DNA of 64,000 nt from assembly GCA_025677825.1 (NCBI GenBank), contig JAIXMO010000081.1, forward strand, positions 1-64,000. Reading direction: 5' to 3'. A program made the position numbers and the translations under genes. The notes below the pieces were generated by a model. The model saw only the letters and a program-made list of their open reading frames with translations, searched no databases and was not told the origin of the DNA. This document shows positions 23,303-35,352 of the stretch, piece after piece; position 1 is the stretch's first letter; each line of letters starts with the position of its first letter. Source of the DNA: Helicostylum pulchrum. Lineage: Eukaryota; Mucoromycota; Mucoromycetes; Mucorales; Mucoraceae.

Positions 23303-23431
23303 ATGAACCTTTTCACTAAACTAGCCGGTCCAGAATATTATAGAACGCGGCAAAGTATAAATAAAGACACATACAGAGAAAAAATTGCAGCACTTGATAC
23401 TCTTTTTCATCCTCAGATACTTGCAAATACA
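23303..23431 (+). pseudogene. 5' fragment of an unknown gene cut by a repeat terminus
   Basis: An ATG at 23303 begins a protein-like frame (MNLFTKLAGPEYYRTRQSI..., then Y-R-E-K-I-A-A-L-D-T-L-F-H-P-Q). About 43 codons on it runs into the TA-flanked CAGTAGCTCTATTTAAGGGTG terminus at 23430, after which the translation loses protein character although the frame stays open to 23626. It is best read as a gene fragment interrupted by a mobile-element end. Family unknown. Confidence 0.35.
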
Positions 23432-23450
23432 GTAGCTCTATTTAAGGGTG
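23430..23450 (+). repeat. TA-flanked CAGTAGCTCTATTTAAGGGTG terminus
   Basis: Preceded by TA at 23428-23429. It lacks two bases (GG) relative to the copies at 20412 (minus) and 62007. No matching inverted partner was found nearby. Confidence 0.45.
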
Positions 23451-23464
23451 GAATAATTATTTTT

Positions 23465-23689
23465 AAAAAGAAAAAAAGCTCACTGAGATACCTGGGTTTA
23501 AATAATCGCTCACATAAGAAATCACTGCTGAAATTAGCAGTTAGAATAAATATTGGTTTTTATTTTATAAAGAAACAGGAAACCATTTTTGGACCCAAGT
23601 TTTGTGATACATATCTGTTGTTTTAACTATATCTTTAATAAAAAAAATAAAAGCGTACTTTTTTGGTTTTTTTTGCGATTTTCATTTTT
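23465..23689 (+). repeat. Left flank of repeat B, near-identical to left flank of C
   Basis: From AAAAGCTCACTGAGATACCT to GCGATTTTCATTTTT, almost identical to about 36535-36760. The shared tract joins directly to the GGGTCAACCCC end in both copies, so the real repeat unit is longer than the inverted-end segment. Confidence 0.65.
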
Positions 23690-24267
23690 GGGTCAACCCC
23701 TTTTGTGCTTTTGTGGTTATTTTATACTTACTTCGAATCCAATTTGCCTATTTTTGTGGAAAAACCACACATGGTATAGAACTCGTTTAGGCGCTTCTAA
23801 TCCATTTTAAATTGTATTTGTATTGCAAAAACTGAAAGAGTAATCGCTGTTTTAGACTTTTTTTTTTTTGGGTAATAAATATACTTTTTTAGTATAACCA
23901 TTTTCAGAGCTTCGCGATTACATAAGATGTAGTTTTTTATTACTGTGTTTAGTTATAGCACCGAATTTAGATATTTAAAAACTGTATATTGGATGTTTAT
24001 AAAAGAAAGTGCTACATCCAAAACCGAGCGAGAAAACGCGCTTTAAAGAAATCACCAATTTAAGGATCGCTTAACTCAAATTTTAGCGGGAAAAAAAAAC
24101 CTCTAAAACGGTGATTACTCGGTCAGTGTTTTTATTAAAGATGTGATTTTGGATGGATTAGATGCGCCAAAAAAGCTTTTTACTATCATTGTTATTTCCA
24201 CAAAAAATACCAAATTGGATCGGAAGTAATTTTAAAATAACCTTGAAAACTCAAAAGGGGTTGACCC
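23690..24267. repeat. Dispersed repeat copy B, inverted GGGTCAACCCCTTTTG ends
   Basis: About 578 bp, same structure as copies A and C, right end CAAAAGGGGTTGACCCC. The core from about 24000 to 24180 is nearly invariant between copies. It contains ACCGAG (24023), AATCACC (24050), GGTGATT (24110) and CTCGGT (24118), nested as two stem arms. No ORF. Confidence 0.75.
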
Positions 24268-25158
24268 CCCAGAATGGTCAAAAATGACCAAAATGACCAA
24301 CCGAAAAAAAATATAAAAAATCGAGAAAAATATATAACAACATGCGGTTTTCAATTTTGGTATTAAAGACAACTTCCTAAGAAGTAACTTTTACTAAGTA
24401 ACTTGGAAAAAAGAATAATTTTATGACGTTTAATTACACAAAGAAAACATCTTATTTTGATCGCCAAAAGATGACCTTTTTTAGAAGTTACTTCTAAATC
24501 TTTACTTAAAAAGACGCGTTTTTGATAGGATAATGGACAGGCAATAATGGATTATAATACTTTAAATAGTTCTTGAGCTTACCCAAGCCATTGTACCGAA
24601 AGACATTCTGTGTATCTTTTTTGCAAGAGCTCAAACATTAAAATTATGTTAAGTTTTATTGATGTCAATTAAAATAGTACAAAGCTATTTATTAGAATAC
24701 CACGTAACAATACGTTTAAAAATTATTTAGCTATGATATAAAGGACTAAAAGGTATCTTTGTGTTCAATTTATTTGGCTTACATTGCATTCCTTTTCAAT
24801 TTTTCATCACTTTGCAACAGTCTGTATTTAATCACTTTTGTGGATGTATAATTACCCTAAAAAAGATATATTTAACCCTTGGGTAGGTTTTAAAGAGGTG
24901 TAACGTGAGGAGTTTTGAGTGGGAACTTTTTAAAAATTGCGTCTTTTTTTTTAAGCCAATGAAAGTGTATGTCGATTTCGCCATCTTTCTGGTAGTTAAG
25001 TGGATAGTAAAAGGAAGCTATTGTATGAAAAAGGGTAAGGAAAGGGAAAAATATCCTTTTATTCCTTTTCTCTCTTTCTCTACTACTTTTTTCTTTTTGT
25101 ATATATCTTTTTTTTTATTTATTTATTTATTTATGAGGGGGATATATTTATTACTGGT
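24268..25158. repeat. Right flank of repeat B, then CDO 3' spacer
   Basis: Up to about 24845 this aligns with 6441-7030 of copy A (blocks TTTTACTAAGTAACTTGGAAA, GTGTTCAATTTATTTGGCTTA). From there to 25158 it is AT-rich 3' spacer of the cysteine dioxygenase gene with T runs and ATTT repeats at about 25114-25133. No gene. Confidence 0.5.
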
Positions 25159-26102
25159 TTATTCACTAGTAATACGGTTTCCTCCGATAGAGTAAAACGT
25201 ACAAACACCACTACTTCTGGCTCTACCAGTCTTTTCTTCAAATGTTTTACACATTTTGTAAGGAGGGGTATATAAATGGAGAGACACAGCACCAGTATGT
25301 TGACTTGGATTTGCAATACGATGTAAACCAATGTTATCTATTATTAAAAGAGTAAGTACATTTTTGATGATACGAAACATAATTTCATTGGCTAATAGTA
25401 ATACTTTACCGTGTACATAAGTTACTTGATTAGGATGATACACAGTATTTTTGGAGATAGCCAATGGTTTACCATCCAGGTTGTTATGACTCAAAGAACT
25501 TGCCGAAGCTTCGGTGATATCACCTACTACTGGGGCCGTCGCCGACTCGTTGTTGTCGTCAGCTGATGATGATGGCCAATCGAACTGGGTTTCTTCCAAT
25601 TCTCCGTCAAGTATCTTCATGACACAATGTGAACCTGCGTGGTCGTGAATTGGACTAAAAAGAGGTCATGTAACGATTAATACCGGCTGTGTGTGGGAAA
25701 AATAACAATATACAATACCTCTTTTGACCTTTACTCCAAGCTAAAATCATCAAGTTAAACTATAAAAAATTACGGATTAATAATGTAACGACATCAGACA
25801 ACAAAGAAAAAAAGAAAACTTACTTTGCCGTTACCGTCATCAACGAGATTACGAGTATAAGCTCTGGAATGATCAAATAAACTATATTGGCTCCAGTCTG
25901 CCGAATTTGAACTGTAGCGTTCCATCAGTTGGATGATCTTCTGTGCATCGATATGCTCTGCGTCTAACCCATCATCACCTAATACGCCGTGGATAGATTT
26001 AACAAGGTCATTTAGCTTGAAGTCATCTGTAGAAGGAAGAGTACTAGTAGATTCAATAGTAGAGTAAGATTCGAGTGAAAGAGGTTCTTGTGGAGGAGAC
26101 AT
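25159..26102 (-). CDS. CDO1: Cysteine dioxygenase
   Basis: Non-haem iron cupin enzyme oxidising L-cysteine to cysteine sulfinate, the entry to sulfite/taurine-type sulfur catabolism. Exons 26102-25824, 25759-25719 (41 nt), 25654-25410 and 25337-25159; about 247 residues. Iron ligands are seen as H110-D-H112 in SPIHDHAGSHC and H194 in DNIGLHRIAN. The Cys-Tyr cofactor pair is also present: Cys117 just after the HxH motif and Tyr211 in LHLYTPPY. The N-terminal 45 residues and a Ser/Asn/Ala-rich insertion after ELEETQFDWP make it longer than the animal enzyme (about 200 residues). Confidence 0.95.
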
Positions 26103-26705
26103 TTTTTATTTTGTAAGTAAAGAAGAGAGAGGTAAGCATTAGAAAGAATGAAAATAGAGGATTTAAATAGACTCTCTCCGCGCCAAAAAAAAAAAAGGGA
26201 TAAAATATATTAATATAACAGGAATTATTTTAGTCTACTGACGAGTAGGGATTCAACTGTTGGACAAATAAAATGTTATTCTTTTGCATGTAAATTATCA
26301 AAGGAACTAAACCAATAGAACGATTCCAATAGAATGATTATTGCCCAAAGTATATTAGGAACTTTTTTTTATCAAGGTGTGCAAGCAAATAACGTTTGAA
26401 AATTTCCCACCCTACTTCAACTATGCAACACCCTCCTCGTCTTTGATAAACAAATGGATCATTTATTTCCTTTACGTAATTGTACATCACCTATTCACCA
26501 CCACAACGTGAGAAAAAGAAAAAAAGACGGGTTACCACCACCACCACCTCTACAAATTAATTCCGATTACAGATAATTGTTGTTATTTTTGGTCACGAAA
26601 AAAAAGAAACCTTTTTGTTTCCGTAACGCGTATGGCATATTCTCACGATATGCGTCCCTTTTTTCTTTTTTTTTAATAGCGTACAAAGAGAGCTTTTATT
26701 TTTTT
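26103..26705. other. Promoter region of cysteine dioxygenase
   Basis: About 600 bp between the CDO start and the stop of the unknown helical gene, both on the minus strand. CCACCACCACCACCTC at about 26534-26549 is the only compositional feature. No gene. Confidence 0.45.
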
Positions 26706-27609
26706 TTAAGTTTTCATTTGATACATGACGTTAAATAATTTACTACACTTTGTGATACTTGAAGAATCAGTTACTTGCATAATAATATCCAAACTCAATG
26801 ACTGAATCCAAGATACCTGTCCAGAATCCAAACGAACCGTGTTTAACTCTTTTGTAGCCGATTTAATTTCGTCAAATCTTTGTTCTATCCTTGCTTTATA
26901 TTCTATAAACGGAACCCCTTGCCGATTTATGCATTGCTATAAAGCTTTTTTAGTAAGAAAGAAACGGGACATCAAAAAATGTGTCCTTACATAAAGTAGT
27001 GCTAGTTGATATGCGATATATTTATGATTAGGTAAATCTAAATCATGATAAAGTCTACAGGCTGTAACATAAAGTTGGTCCAGGTAGCTCAATTGATACT
27101 GCTGCTGATCAGTAGTGGAGACTAGTTGAGTGTGGCTCAATATAAACTGAATCGATCTATTATATAACGTCTTTTCGGCACGTATTATTTCGAGTAATGG
27201 CATATTGGATGACTGCGATGTTATGCCAAGTCGAATTGTCGATACATTTTCATGTAAATTCTATTTAAAAAAAAAAAAAAAAAAAAGTATTTAACCCTAC
27301 GTGCACCTATTTTTTTTTTTTTTGCTTAAAAGGAGTTTTTTACCTTTAAAAGACTATCACTCTTCCATAGTTCTAACCTTTCAATTTTAGCGAGTAAAAG
27401 TTCAAGTTGGGCTAGTTGCTTTAATAACTGTAGTTCTTGTCGTGTCTTTTTATTTTCTTTTCTTGGCAACAAAGGTTCATTGACATAAAGCAGAACTAAA
27501 TAGTTTTTTTTTTAGTCATCTCTCTTATTCTTAATCAAGGTTAGTTACCTTGTTTAAGATTGTTTCTAGAAACTATTTTTAAAGGTGGTGTATTTGCTAA
27601 TCTACTCAT
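26706..27609 (-). CDS. Unknown helical/coiled-coil protein
   Basis: Four exons in perfect phase: 27609-27549, 27495-27344, 27260-26991, 26936-26706; about 237 residues. It starts MSRLANTPPLKIVSRNNLKQ, then a strongly helical Lys/Glu/Leu segment (T-R-Q-E-L-Q-L-L-K-Q-L-A-Q-L-E-L-L-L-A-K-I-E-R-L-E) with heptad spacing, and a second helical half rich in Gln, Tyr and Leu. No signal peptide, membrane segment, catalytic motif or zinc site. I do not recognise the family. A structural subunit is possible, but that is only a guess from the coiled coil. The gene follows the TBC gene head-to-tail at 174 bp. Confidence 0.7.
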
Positions 27610-27783
27610 TTGTACAATAAAAAAATAAAAGGAAAAATATAAAAAGACACTAAATGTATTCAGGTGACCAAAAAGTGTAACATCTTTTTTGTAACAGTAT
27701 ACAATTCGACAGTATGCACATCATTTTATTTTAAAAAAAAACATTTCAAGTATGTACACAATAAGCAGCCATTATTCTATTGA

Positions 27784-29629
27784 TCAACAATGTTTCTGGC
27801 TAGCTTTAAATCTATTTCTTTTATCTATAATGTGGTCTTGATCAATAGCAGCAAATAAGTTTTGATCAGAGAATACGTACTATTATAAAAGTTAAAACCA
27901 GCATGAAAAAAAAAAAAAACTTTTTATACTTACTTCCATAAAGGTTGCACAGTCAATTAAACGTCTTGGCATGTTTTGAAGAATTTGAAATATTTCAATT
28001 GGATCTTGTAGTTTACTAATTCTATCCTTGTTCATCTGGATAATAGTTAAGGCTACTCGAAACATGACACTGTAACCTTCACTATATGTAAAACACACAC
28101 GATTATTATTATCATATTAAAAAGAAATAAATAAAAAACCTACATAAAGAAGCAATCCCAGATACGAAGTACTGTCTAAAATAAAATAAAAATGTAAGAA
28201 AAAAAGATGAGAAGCGAAGTATTGTAGCTTACTTCAACAGGTAATATATTGATAAACATGGTTAAAAACCAATGACTTGTTACAAGAGTAATTGGCGGTA
28301 GCCCACTCTCGCTGTTATTATTGATTTTATCCCAAATGGATTTAGCCAATCGTTCCTGCAAGACCATCATCAAGACGGCTTGATCGATATTAGCGCCCTC
28401 CATCGTCACATCATACATGTTTTTCGGCATATAATCATGCACAGTCGAAACCATCATCCAAAACGCCTCTTCTTCCTCTTCAACAAACAGTAAGAAAAAC
28501 CCAGCCAAATAATTCAACGATTGACAGTACCCGATATGAGGTGAGTGAATACTGAACGCCAACAAGATGCGTCGTAGCGATGATAGTTTTCTATTCGTTT
28601 CAGGTGATTCCATGACCATTGTTCCATCTCTTTGTGTGAAAAACTCACAAGCGAATTCTGAATTATCTGGAAACGTACGATGAAGATCTTTTTTTTTTCC
28701 CTCGTGTTAATAAAACACAGTTGACCCTTATTATTATTATTAGTTACCTCTTTGAATAATTTCTGCGTACTCGTTATGATCTCCCATCGAAAGCGCTGTG
28801 TTTACAAGTGACTGATAAAGTTCTGGATTATCTTGCATTTTCGATTTCGCTCCACTATAATGCATCCACATCTTTTTTTTTAAAAAAAAAGATAATTAAT
28901 AACTATGTTTATAGTATAGCTTCAAAACTTACTTTTCCTCGATGTTGACTTGGTATACCGTTTCGAACATTCGTTTTTACTATTTATACATATAAAAAGG
29001 GTGATGTTTATATTTAGCTATAATATACGGATCAAATAATAACAAAACGTACGAATCAAATTATCTGCCGTTGGATAAATACCGCCAAACTCAGTAAGCA
29101 TACTGTTCCAAGTTTGTTGTTGTTTATCTAGAATAGGTTGATAATAAATATCAAACTGATGTAAATGTTTAATCTGTATCCATTGCGTTGGTCTTTTAAA
29201 CCCGTACGAGTCTCTGCATATACTTTTATTTATTTAACACTAATGATATATAAAAAAAAGGGGACTTATTGTTACAAACCTTTCAATTTGATCATTGTTG
29301 TTGTTATAAAGATCTTGTCGATCGGAAAAGAAATAGTCGTGTTGTATATTACCATCCTCTAACAACCTCCAAGGCTCTTCTAAGCAATGAATAGAAGGTG
29401 TAGGAGAATCGATACTGCTGCTGATGGTAATATTTGAATTCGATCTACTTGTAAAAGGTGAAAAGTCTTCAACTGACTCTTGTGTTGTGATAATCGAATG
29501 TGTCTCTGGTTCATGTAATATACTATTGGATTTCCTGCTAAATATACTGTGTGCTGATAGCGATGAAAGGTATTGAAAGGCTTGGTGTAAACCGTTATTT
29601 TCTTTAGAGTGCATAATAATAAGAAACAA
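27784..29629 (-). CDS. TBC-domain Rab GTPase-activating protein
   Basis: Stimulates GTP hydrolysis on a Rab GTPase in vesicle traffic. Eight exons: 29629-29280, 29213-29053, 28979-28933, 28871-28748, 28687-28233, 28175-28144, 28081-27934, 27879-27784; about 470 residues (an in-frame ATG at 29614 is an alternative). The TBC domain runs from VRNGIPSQHRGKMW (about 176) to about 440. The dual-finger residues are both present: arginine finger in I225-Q-R-D-L-H-R231 and glutamine finger in G-Y281-C-Q283. Other TBC blocks follow (L-N-Y-L-A-G-F-F-L-L; W-F-L-T-M-F; L-R-I-W-D-C-F-F). The N-terminal 115 residues are Ser-rich and disordered. The Rab target is unknown. Confidence 0.92.
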
Positions 29630-30927
29630 TTATAAGAGAAAAAGAAGAAGGAATGAAGTTCAAATCGAATATAATAATAATATAAAAAGAGGGGGGAGGA
29701 AATGACTTTGTGTGTGTGTGTGCGTACAAAGAAAATACGCTTCACCTCCCCTTTTTTTTTTTTTTTTTTGCTTGTGTGAACCAACCCAAATTCAATGGTT
29801 TTATTTTTAGGAGGAAACTCTTACAGGGGAGGTTCCTTAGAATGCGTTTTTTTTTTTACAGCGTAACTGCTACGAAAAAAGTGTCTCATTCATGCTTCTT
29901 TGACTTTGCCGTATTAACATGTATATTTAACAGTCATTCAAATTCCGACGGCATTATTATTATGTGTGTTGTATTTTGTTTGTTTGTTTGTTTTTGGTAA
30001 TATCAAAGTTCATTATGTTCAATTAAGTTGCAGCAGTTAAACTTGGCTTCACAAAGGAGCAGTGTCAATGTACACGCTTGCAACAACAACAACAAAGCAC
30101 GTGCCATTATATTTTTAAAGCAAAAAAAAAAAAAAAAAAAAAGAATTAAAATATATTTTTAACACACGGAAAAAGTCATGTCTCTCCTCCCTTTTTGTAT
30201 ACTGAAGTAGTCTATCTAATTCCCCCTTTTTTTTTTAAAAAAAAAAAGAAGAGACAGCTTAGTTTGCTCAATAAATTAGCAAGCATTAAAAAATATATTA
30301 CATGCGCACGGGTATAGTCAGACGTTTAATTACGCTATTGTACCTTACTGCAGTAAATATATAAATTAGGCGTAAAACGACCGCTTTTCAATACAGTTTA
30401 TTCTCTGATTAATTACCACTAGTTTGATTATTTCGTTTACTAGCATTTTGGACTTAAAAAAAGAGAGTGTATTACACTCGGCAGTTTAAATGCAATTGCA
30501 GCAGTAAAATACACGTCAAAACTTGTTAATTACATGATTTTTTACGTATTAAAGTAACGGTTTTGTTTCTAATTGCATTCTCTCTCTTTATATATAATCA
30601 CGATTTCAAAGGGGATGTAAATGACGTTTTTTTTTAGATGGACAGCAGTAAAAATAAAATAAAAATCTTACTATAATATATACATATATGTTATATATTC
30701 CTTTTTTTAAAAAAAAAATATATATATATATGTGAGGGTATATATATAAAGGAGACTATGTATGTAAGTGCACAGGCATTCCTACGATTGGTATGCTCCA
30801 AGAAACTAATAATATTTTTTATTAATTAAAAAAAAAAGGTCTTACGTTGAGGTTCAAATAAAATTTAAGCGCACAATAAGATAAAATTTAATAAGACCAT
30901 ACAAACTGAAACAAAAATTTTAAAGTT
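29630..30927. other. Spacer between TBC gene and SGF29
   Basis: About 1.3 kb, A/T-rich. It includes the TBC promoter, A20-type runs at about 30123, a CACGTG at 30100 and small inverted A/T stretches at 30700-30740. No gene; a 96-codon frame at 29710-30000 reads T-run translation and is rejected. Confidence 0.5.
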
Positions 30928-32245
30928 TTACTTTATTTTAGGTACTTCTAATACATGTCTAGGCATAACATATTTAACTTCATTATTATCGTCTTCGAAT
31001 TGCACTTTATAATTTCCAATAAATGTAGGATCTTTATTCTAAAAAAGGGGAATAAATATTTTATTTTCTTTTTTTATCTTTTTTTATTACCTTTGTGGGC
31101 GTGGATACTATTTTGGCTCGATAGAAACACGTTGTACCGGGATAGAGCGCTAATATATCTTGTCCCGGATTCAATTCTGCATGGCTCTTGGCTTCGTCAG
31201 CGTCTGGAATTCGAATTACGTTTCGGGGTTGTAGCATATACCGTCTATTTTTGATTTTAAAATGTCGAATCACTTTTATTGTTGTTGTTGTAAAAATAGA
31301 CACTTACTGTTTTTGTCCAAAGTCATCCTGGTCAACATCTTCTACCTCATATCTATAAATACATATTAGTAACAAAAAGAAGGTTTTTTTTCTTTTTCTT
31401 CCCGTGTATCATGTGAGAAAAAAGTTTAATTGTTCTTTTTTACTTGTTTTTTTCGGTATGGTAACCAAGTACAACAGCTAAAATCCATTCTTCATTCTTA
31501 TCCTTTTGTTTTGGTTGCCTAGCAGCAACCGAAGTACCATACGGTAATATATTACTGTTGGTTGTAGTAGTACTAATTTGTATATTTTTTTTAAAGCCTT
31601 TCTTAAAAAAAAAATATTAAAACCTAGCCCCCCGCAACTTACGTTTTAGACTTTTTTGATAGCTGAGAAGGTGCAGAAGCATCGTCTTGTTCTGCTCTTC
31701 TTTTTTTTCGTTTCTGGTCGATAACTGGAAAACAAATATTAAGTAAAAAAAATACGCTAAAATACGAAAATAGCTTTTACCGTTATTATATTCGGAAGCG
31801 TCTCTCAATGCAACTAGAACCGATACTTTTTCAATAATATCATGAATTGTTCTAAACGAGTTATTTTGCTTAGACGCGTTTTTGGTTTCTTTGTAGTAGT
31901 TACTTACTTGGCTTCACTAGTTGATAGTTCAATACCACCTCGATAATAATCCATTAATCTAGTACCGATAGAAGGTGGAATGCCTTTTTTTTTTTTTTTA
32001 GTTACAAAAATAAAATAATATTAGCATGAAAAAAAAAAAAAAAAAAACTGCATAATTTTTTATTTTATACCCTCTTCAAAATTGACTGCAGTATGTATAG
32101 TGTTAATATTGGTTACTATATTTGCTGTATCTTTTTGAATATTCTCTAGTTTAGCTAAAGCGTTACAAATTTGTTTCCATAAGCTAACTTCTTCGTTTGT
32201 GTCATCTAAAGTAGCTGAACGAGAAGTACGAGATTTACGATCCAT
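30928..32245 (-). CDS. SGF29: SAGA complex subunit SGF29 (tandem Tudor)
   Basis: Reads H3K4me2/3 and helps recruit the SAGA/ADA acetyltransferase. Eight small exons: 32245-32071, 31983-31908, 31851-31781, 31724-31643, 31572-31444, 31352-31308, 31244-31091, 31038-30928; about 280 residues. The N-terminal helical region (L-W-K-Q-I-C-N-A-L-A-K-L-E) leads to a basic linker (Q-K-R-K-K-R-R-A-E-Q). The C-terminal SGF29 Tudor pair holds G-T-S-V-A-A-R, E-W-I-L-A-V-V, I-L-A-L-Y-P-G-T-T-C-F-Y-R-A-K-I and the closing Y-K-V-Q-F-E-D-D..V-M-P-R-H-V-L-E-V-P. The acceptor of exon 5 (AAATTAG) lacks a good pyrimidine tract; it was chosen because it alone keeps the frame. Confidence 0.9.
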
Positions 32246-33362
32246 ATATATATATAAAAATGGGTCTGTATGAGATGTTATGTATACGAGATGAACAGAA
32301 AAAAAAAAGGAGAAAGCTTTTCGTTGTTGTTGTTGAAATCAGTTGAAACAATAAATTTTTTTGTTTGTACTCTCTCTCTCTAATACATTGTTGAGTATGT
32401 TAATATTAGTTATATTTTGTTGTGCACCTTACAATTTTTTTTCTTTTACAAGTGTAAAAAATTGTTTTTGTTGTTGTTTTTTCTGCTGTATTCAACTTAA
32501 CATTACTTTTTCTACACTCAGCCTAGAAAAAAAAGTAGGTCCCCCCATTAAAACCCAGTAACGAAAGATACAATTTCTAATAATGGTAATGTCACTCAAA
32601 ACAGAAAAAAAGACATGTGAGTTGAAAATACAAATGTCACTTTTTCGCATTGAAGAAGAAACCATTTGTTATAGACAGGTTCAATACTAAATATACATTT
32701 AATGTTTCATTTAATAAAAGGTGAGGTAAGCAAAAGAAAAAATATGGGGGGAGAATGAAAAAATAGCCCGGAATTTATATACGCACAAAAAGGAAAAACT
32801 TGTTGGTTCCTGGGTTATTTATTCCTAAATGTGTGTGGTGAAATCTATATTTACAATGCTATAAAAAAAAACTTTCCGAACTTGTTTGCTGCGTCCCCTT
32901 TTTTGCGATTGTTTTGACGTTTTATTGATTTTCCCAATACATAAAAAAAAAAATAACTTGTATAAAAGGAGTCAAATAGAGCTATAAGTGGCTAATAGGG
33001 TACTGTAGTGGAACTAAAGTAATAACCCATTGCACGTGGTTTCGTGTGTATTTTTACGTATTTAGTTTTTACGAATCAAGTCAATTGTTTTGTTATTTTT
33101 ATAAACTTTGCTTCTGTAAAAAAGCTATAAACACCCTTTTTTTGGTTAATTTAAAGTACGCGTATGTATTTTCGGAATTTACGGTTATTATTTATAAAAA
33201 CAGCCTTTTTTTACTCGTCAGTCTCCGCTTTTATATATTTTTAGTTAAATGACCAAAAAAAAAAAAAAAAAAAAAAAAAAAAAGCATATAAATACCCTCC
33301 CGCATTTTAATTATTATAATCTTTTTTCTTTTTTAATTACTTAATTTAATAAATAATATATA
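32246..33362. other. Divergent spacer between SGF29 and CotH gene 2
   Basis: About 1.1 kb carrying both promoters. An A29 run (33255-33283) is followed at once by a TATA box (33287). Short chance frames only. Confidence 0.5.
33287..33294 (+). promoter_or_regulatory. TATA box of CotH gene 2
   Basis: TATAAATA directly after a 29-nt poly(A) tract, 76 nt before the ATG at 33363. A poly(dA) tract next to a TATA box is a common fungal promoter layout that keeps nucleosomes off the start region. Confidence 0.55.
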
Positions 33363-35352
33363 ATGAAATCTCTTACGCTTGCTGCTCTTACTGTTCTGAC
33401 TGCTGTCAATGCTGCCAGTGTTACATTCAAAGTCATTGCTCCCACTTCTCAAAAAACCGTGCAAGTAGATATCAATGGTCAATTAACAAGCTTAACCGCT
33501 GCTGATCCTGATGTTCCTTATTTCACCGGTACCGCTGAATTAGCTGCTGACCAAGATTACAAGGTAATAATATTTAATGCAAAAAAAAACATTTTCTTTT
33601 TGTAGTAGTACTAAAAAATCTCCCCTCTCTCTTCTTTTGTTTAGTACGTCGTGGATGGTACTCCTGAAGACTGTACTCGTACTTTAGAAAATGAATCTTC
33701 TACTCGTAACGAGTTCTATAACCGTCCAGTCACTTACGCAAACATTCCTGATTTACCAACCATTCTTTCTGATGGAAGTTGGACCCGCGGTGCTGTCAGT
33801 GACCCTATTTGGGACAGCAACTATATTCCTTCCATCTTTGTTACGGGTAACCCAGAAGAAATGGAAGATTTAATTGAAAATGTCCCAAAGACTACCTATC
33901 AAGCCAAAATTACCTTTATTGGTCCCGACCAAGTCAATACTTTTGAGGTATAACAAAAAAAAAGCCTTTTGTTTGTTTAAACCTTGTTTACTAATAATTT
34001 GTTTGTTTATTTAGAACTGTTCTTTAAGTCTTCACAGACCCGGTCGTAAGAACAATGACGCTAAACAATCATGGGGCTGGTCTCTTCCCGAAGGACAAAC
34101 CATGGCCAGTCGTACCGCCTTCAAGATCAGACACCAAGAAGAAGACCCTACTCAAATGCGAGAAAAATTATACGCAGATATCTCTCGACAAATGGGTACT
34201 TATGCCAACGAAGCCAATTTAATCCGTTACTTTGTCAACAAGGAAGGCATGGGTACTTTCAACATGCTCGATGATGTTATCCTTTATTCATATATTAATG
34301 CCATGTTTTACAATGGTACCGAGCCAAGCGAATTGGGAGGTCTCTACGATGGTGGTTCTGGTGCTACTTTTGACCCTGCAGATGGCTACTACAGTTTTAC
34401 TCCTAACGACGATTCCCCTACAGAACAAGACGCCATTGCGCCTTTTGCTACCGCATTTAGCGAGGTAGACTTTACTGACGACGCACAAGTAACTAACATA
34501 GCTACTTACTTTGATTATGACCAATTCCTTCGTTTCATGGTCCTCGAGTTCCTTACCGGTCATTGGGATGGGTACTGGATGGAGCAAACCAACATTGGTG
34601 CATACATCGATGTCTCAGACAATGACAAATTCTACTTTTTAGCCCAAGACTTTGACGCTACCTTCGGTGTCAACCTTGCTTACGAAGACGATTTTGTCGA
34701 GATGCCATATACTGATTTCCCTGAAAAATTCCCCAAGGCCTTCCTTATCAACAAACTCTTAGAGAACCCTACCGTCAAAAAGACATTTGAAAGCTACCTT
34801 ACAACCACCGTACAAGAGATCTTTAACAACGCTACCTTGGGCCCTTACGTTACTGCTCGTCATGAATTCATTTCCGATGACCTTGAATGGGATCGCTCCA
34901 TCAAGCAAAGATCCCCCGGTAACATCTTTGGATGGACCGCAGAACAAGCTGCAGACAATGTCTTTGAGGGCGTTACTGCTCCTGGTCCTAAATCGGGTGG
35001 TGCCTCTTTTGGCTTATTAGAATGGGTTGCTGCTAAAGAAGAAGCTGTTAGATCATCACTCACCATTCCTGAAAAGACTCCCGAAACTCAAAAGCCTGAA
35101 GAAGAAGAACAATCGCCTGTTGAGGAAAACACAACACCACCCTCTCCTCAACAACCTCAAGAAAATACACAAGTAAACGGAGATACCACAACCGATCCCG
35201 CCGCCACTACTGAACAAAAGGATCTCAATGCAGCTTCTGTAAAATCTGCTGCTGCTCAAGACGATTTATCTTCTGCTGCTTCTGTTCGTATGAATATCCC
35301 AACCGTTTTATCTGCAATGGCCGTTGTTGGCCTTATCGCTGCTCTCTTCTAG
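33363..35352 (+). CDS. CotH-like surface protein with GPI-anchor signal, gene 2
   Basis: Exons 33363-33563, 33645-33947 and 34015-35352, about 613 residues. Signal peptide MKSLTLAALTVLTAVNA. The CotH kinase-fold domain includes N-C-S-L-S-L-H-R-P-G-R, K-Q-S-W-G-W-S-L, F-K-I-R-H-Q-E-E-D and the DxD metal site in L-A-Q-D-F-D-A-T-F-G. A Pro/Glu/Gln/Thr-rich stalk of about 80 residues follows (EKTPETQKPEEEEQSPVEEN), then the tail S-A-A-S-V-R-M with a terminal hydrophobic segment, the usual layout of a GPI signal. It is probably anchored in plasma membrane or wall. In Rhizopus some family members bind host receptors; this copy is not assigned to a subtype. It shares only domain-level similarity with gene 1, so the pair is not a recent duplicate. 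Confidence 0.9.
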
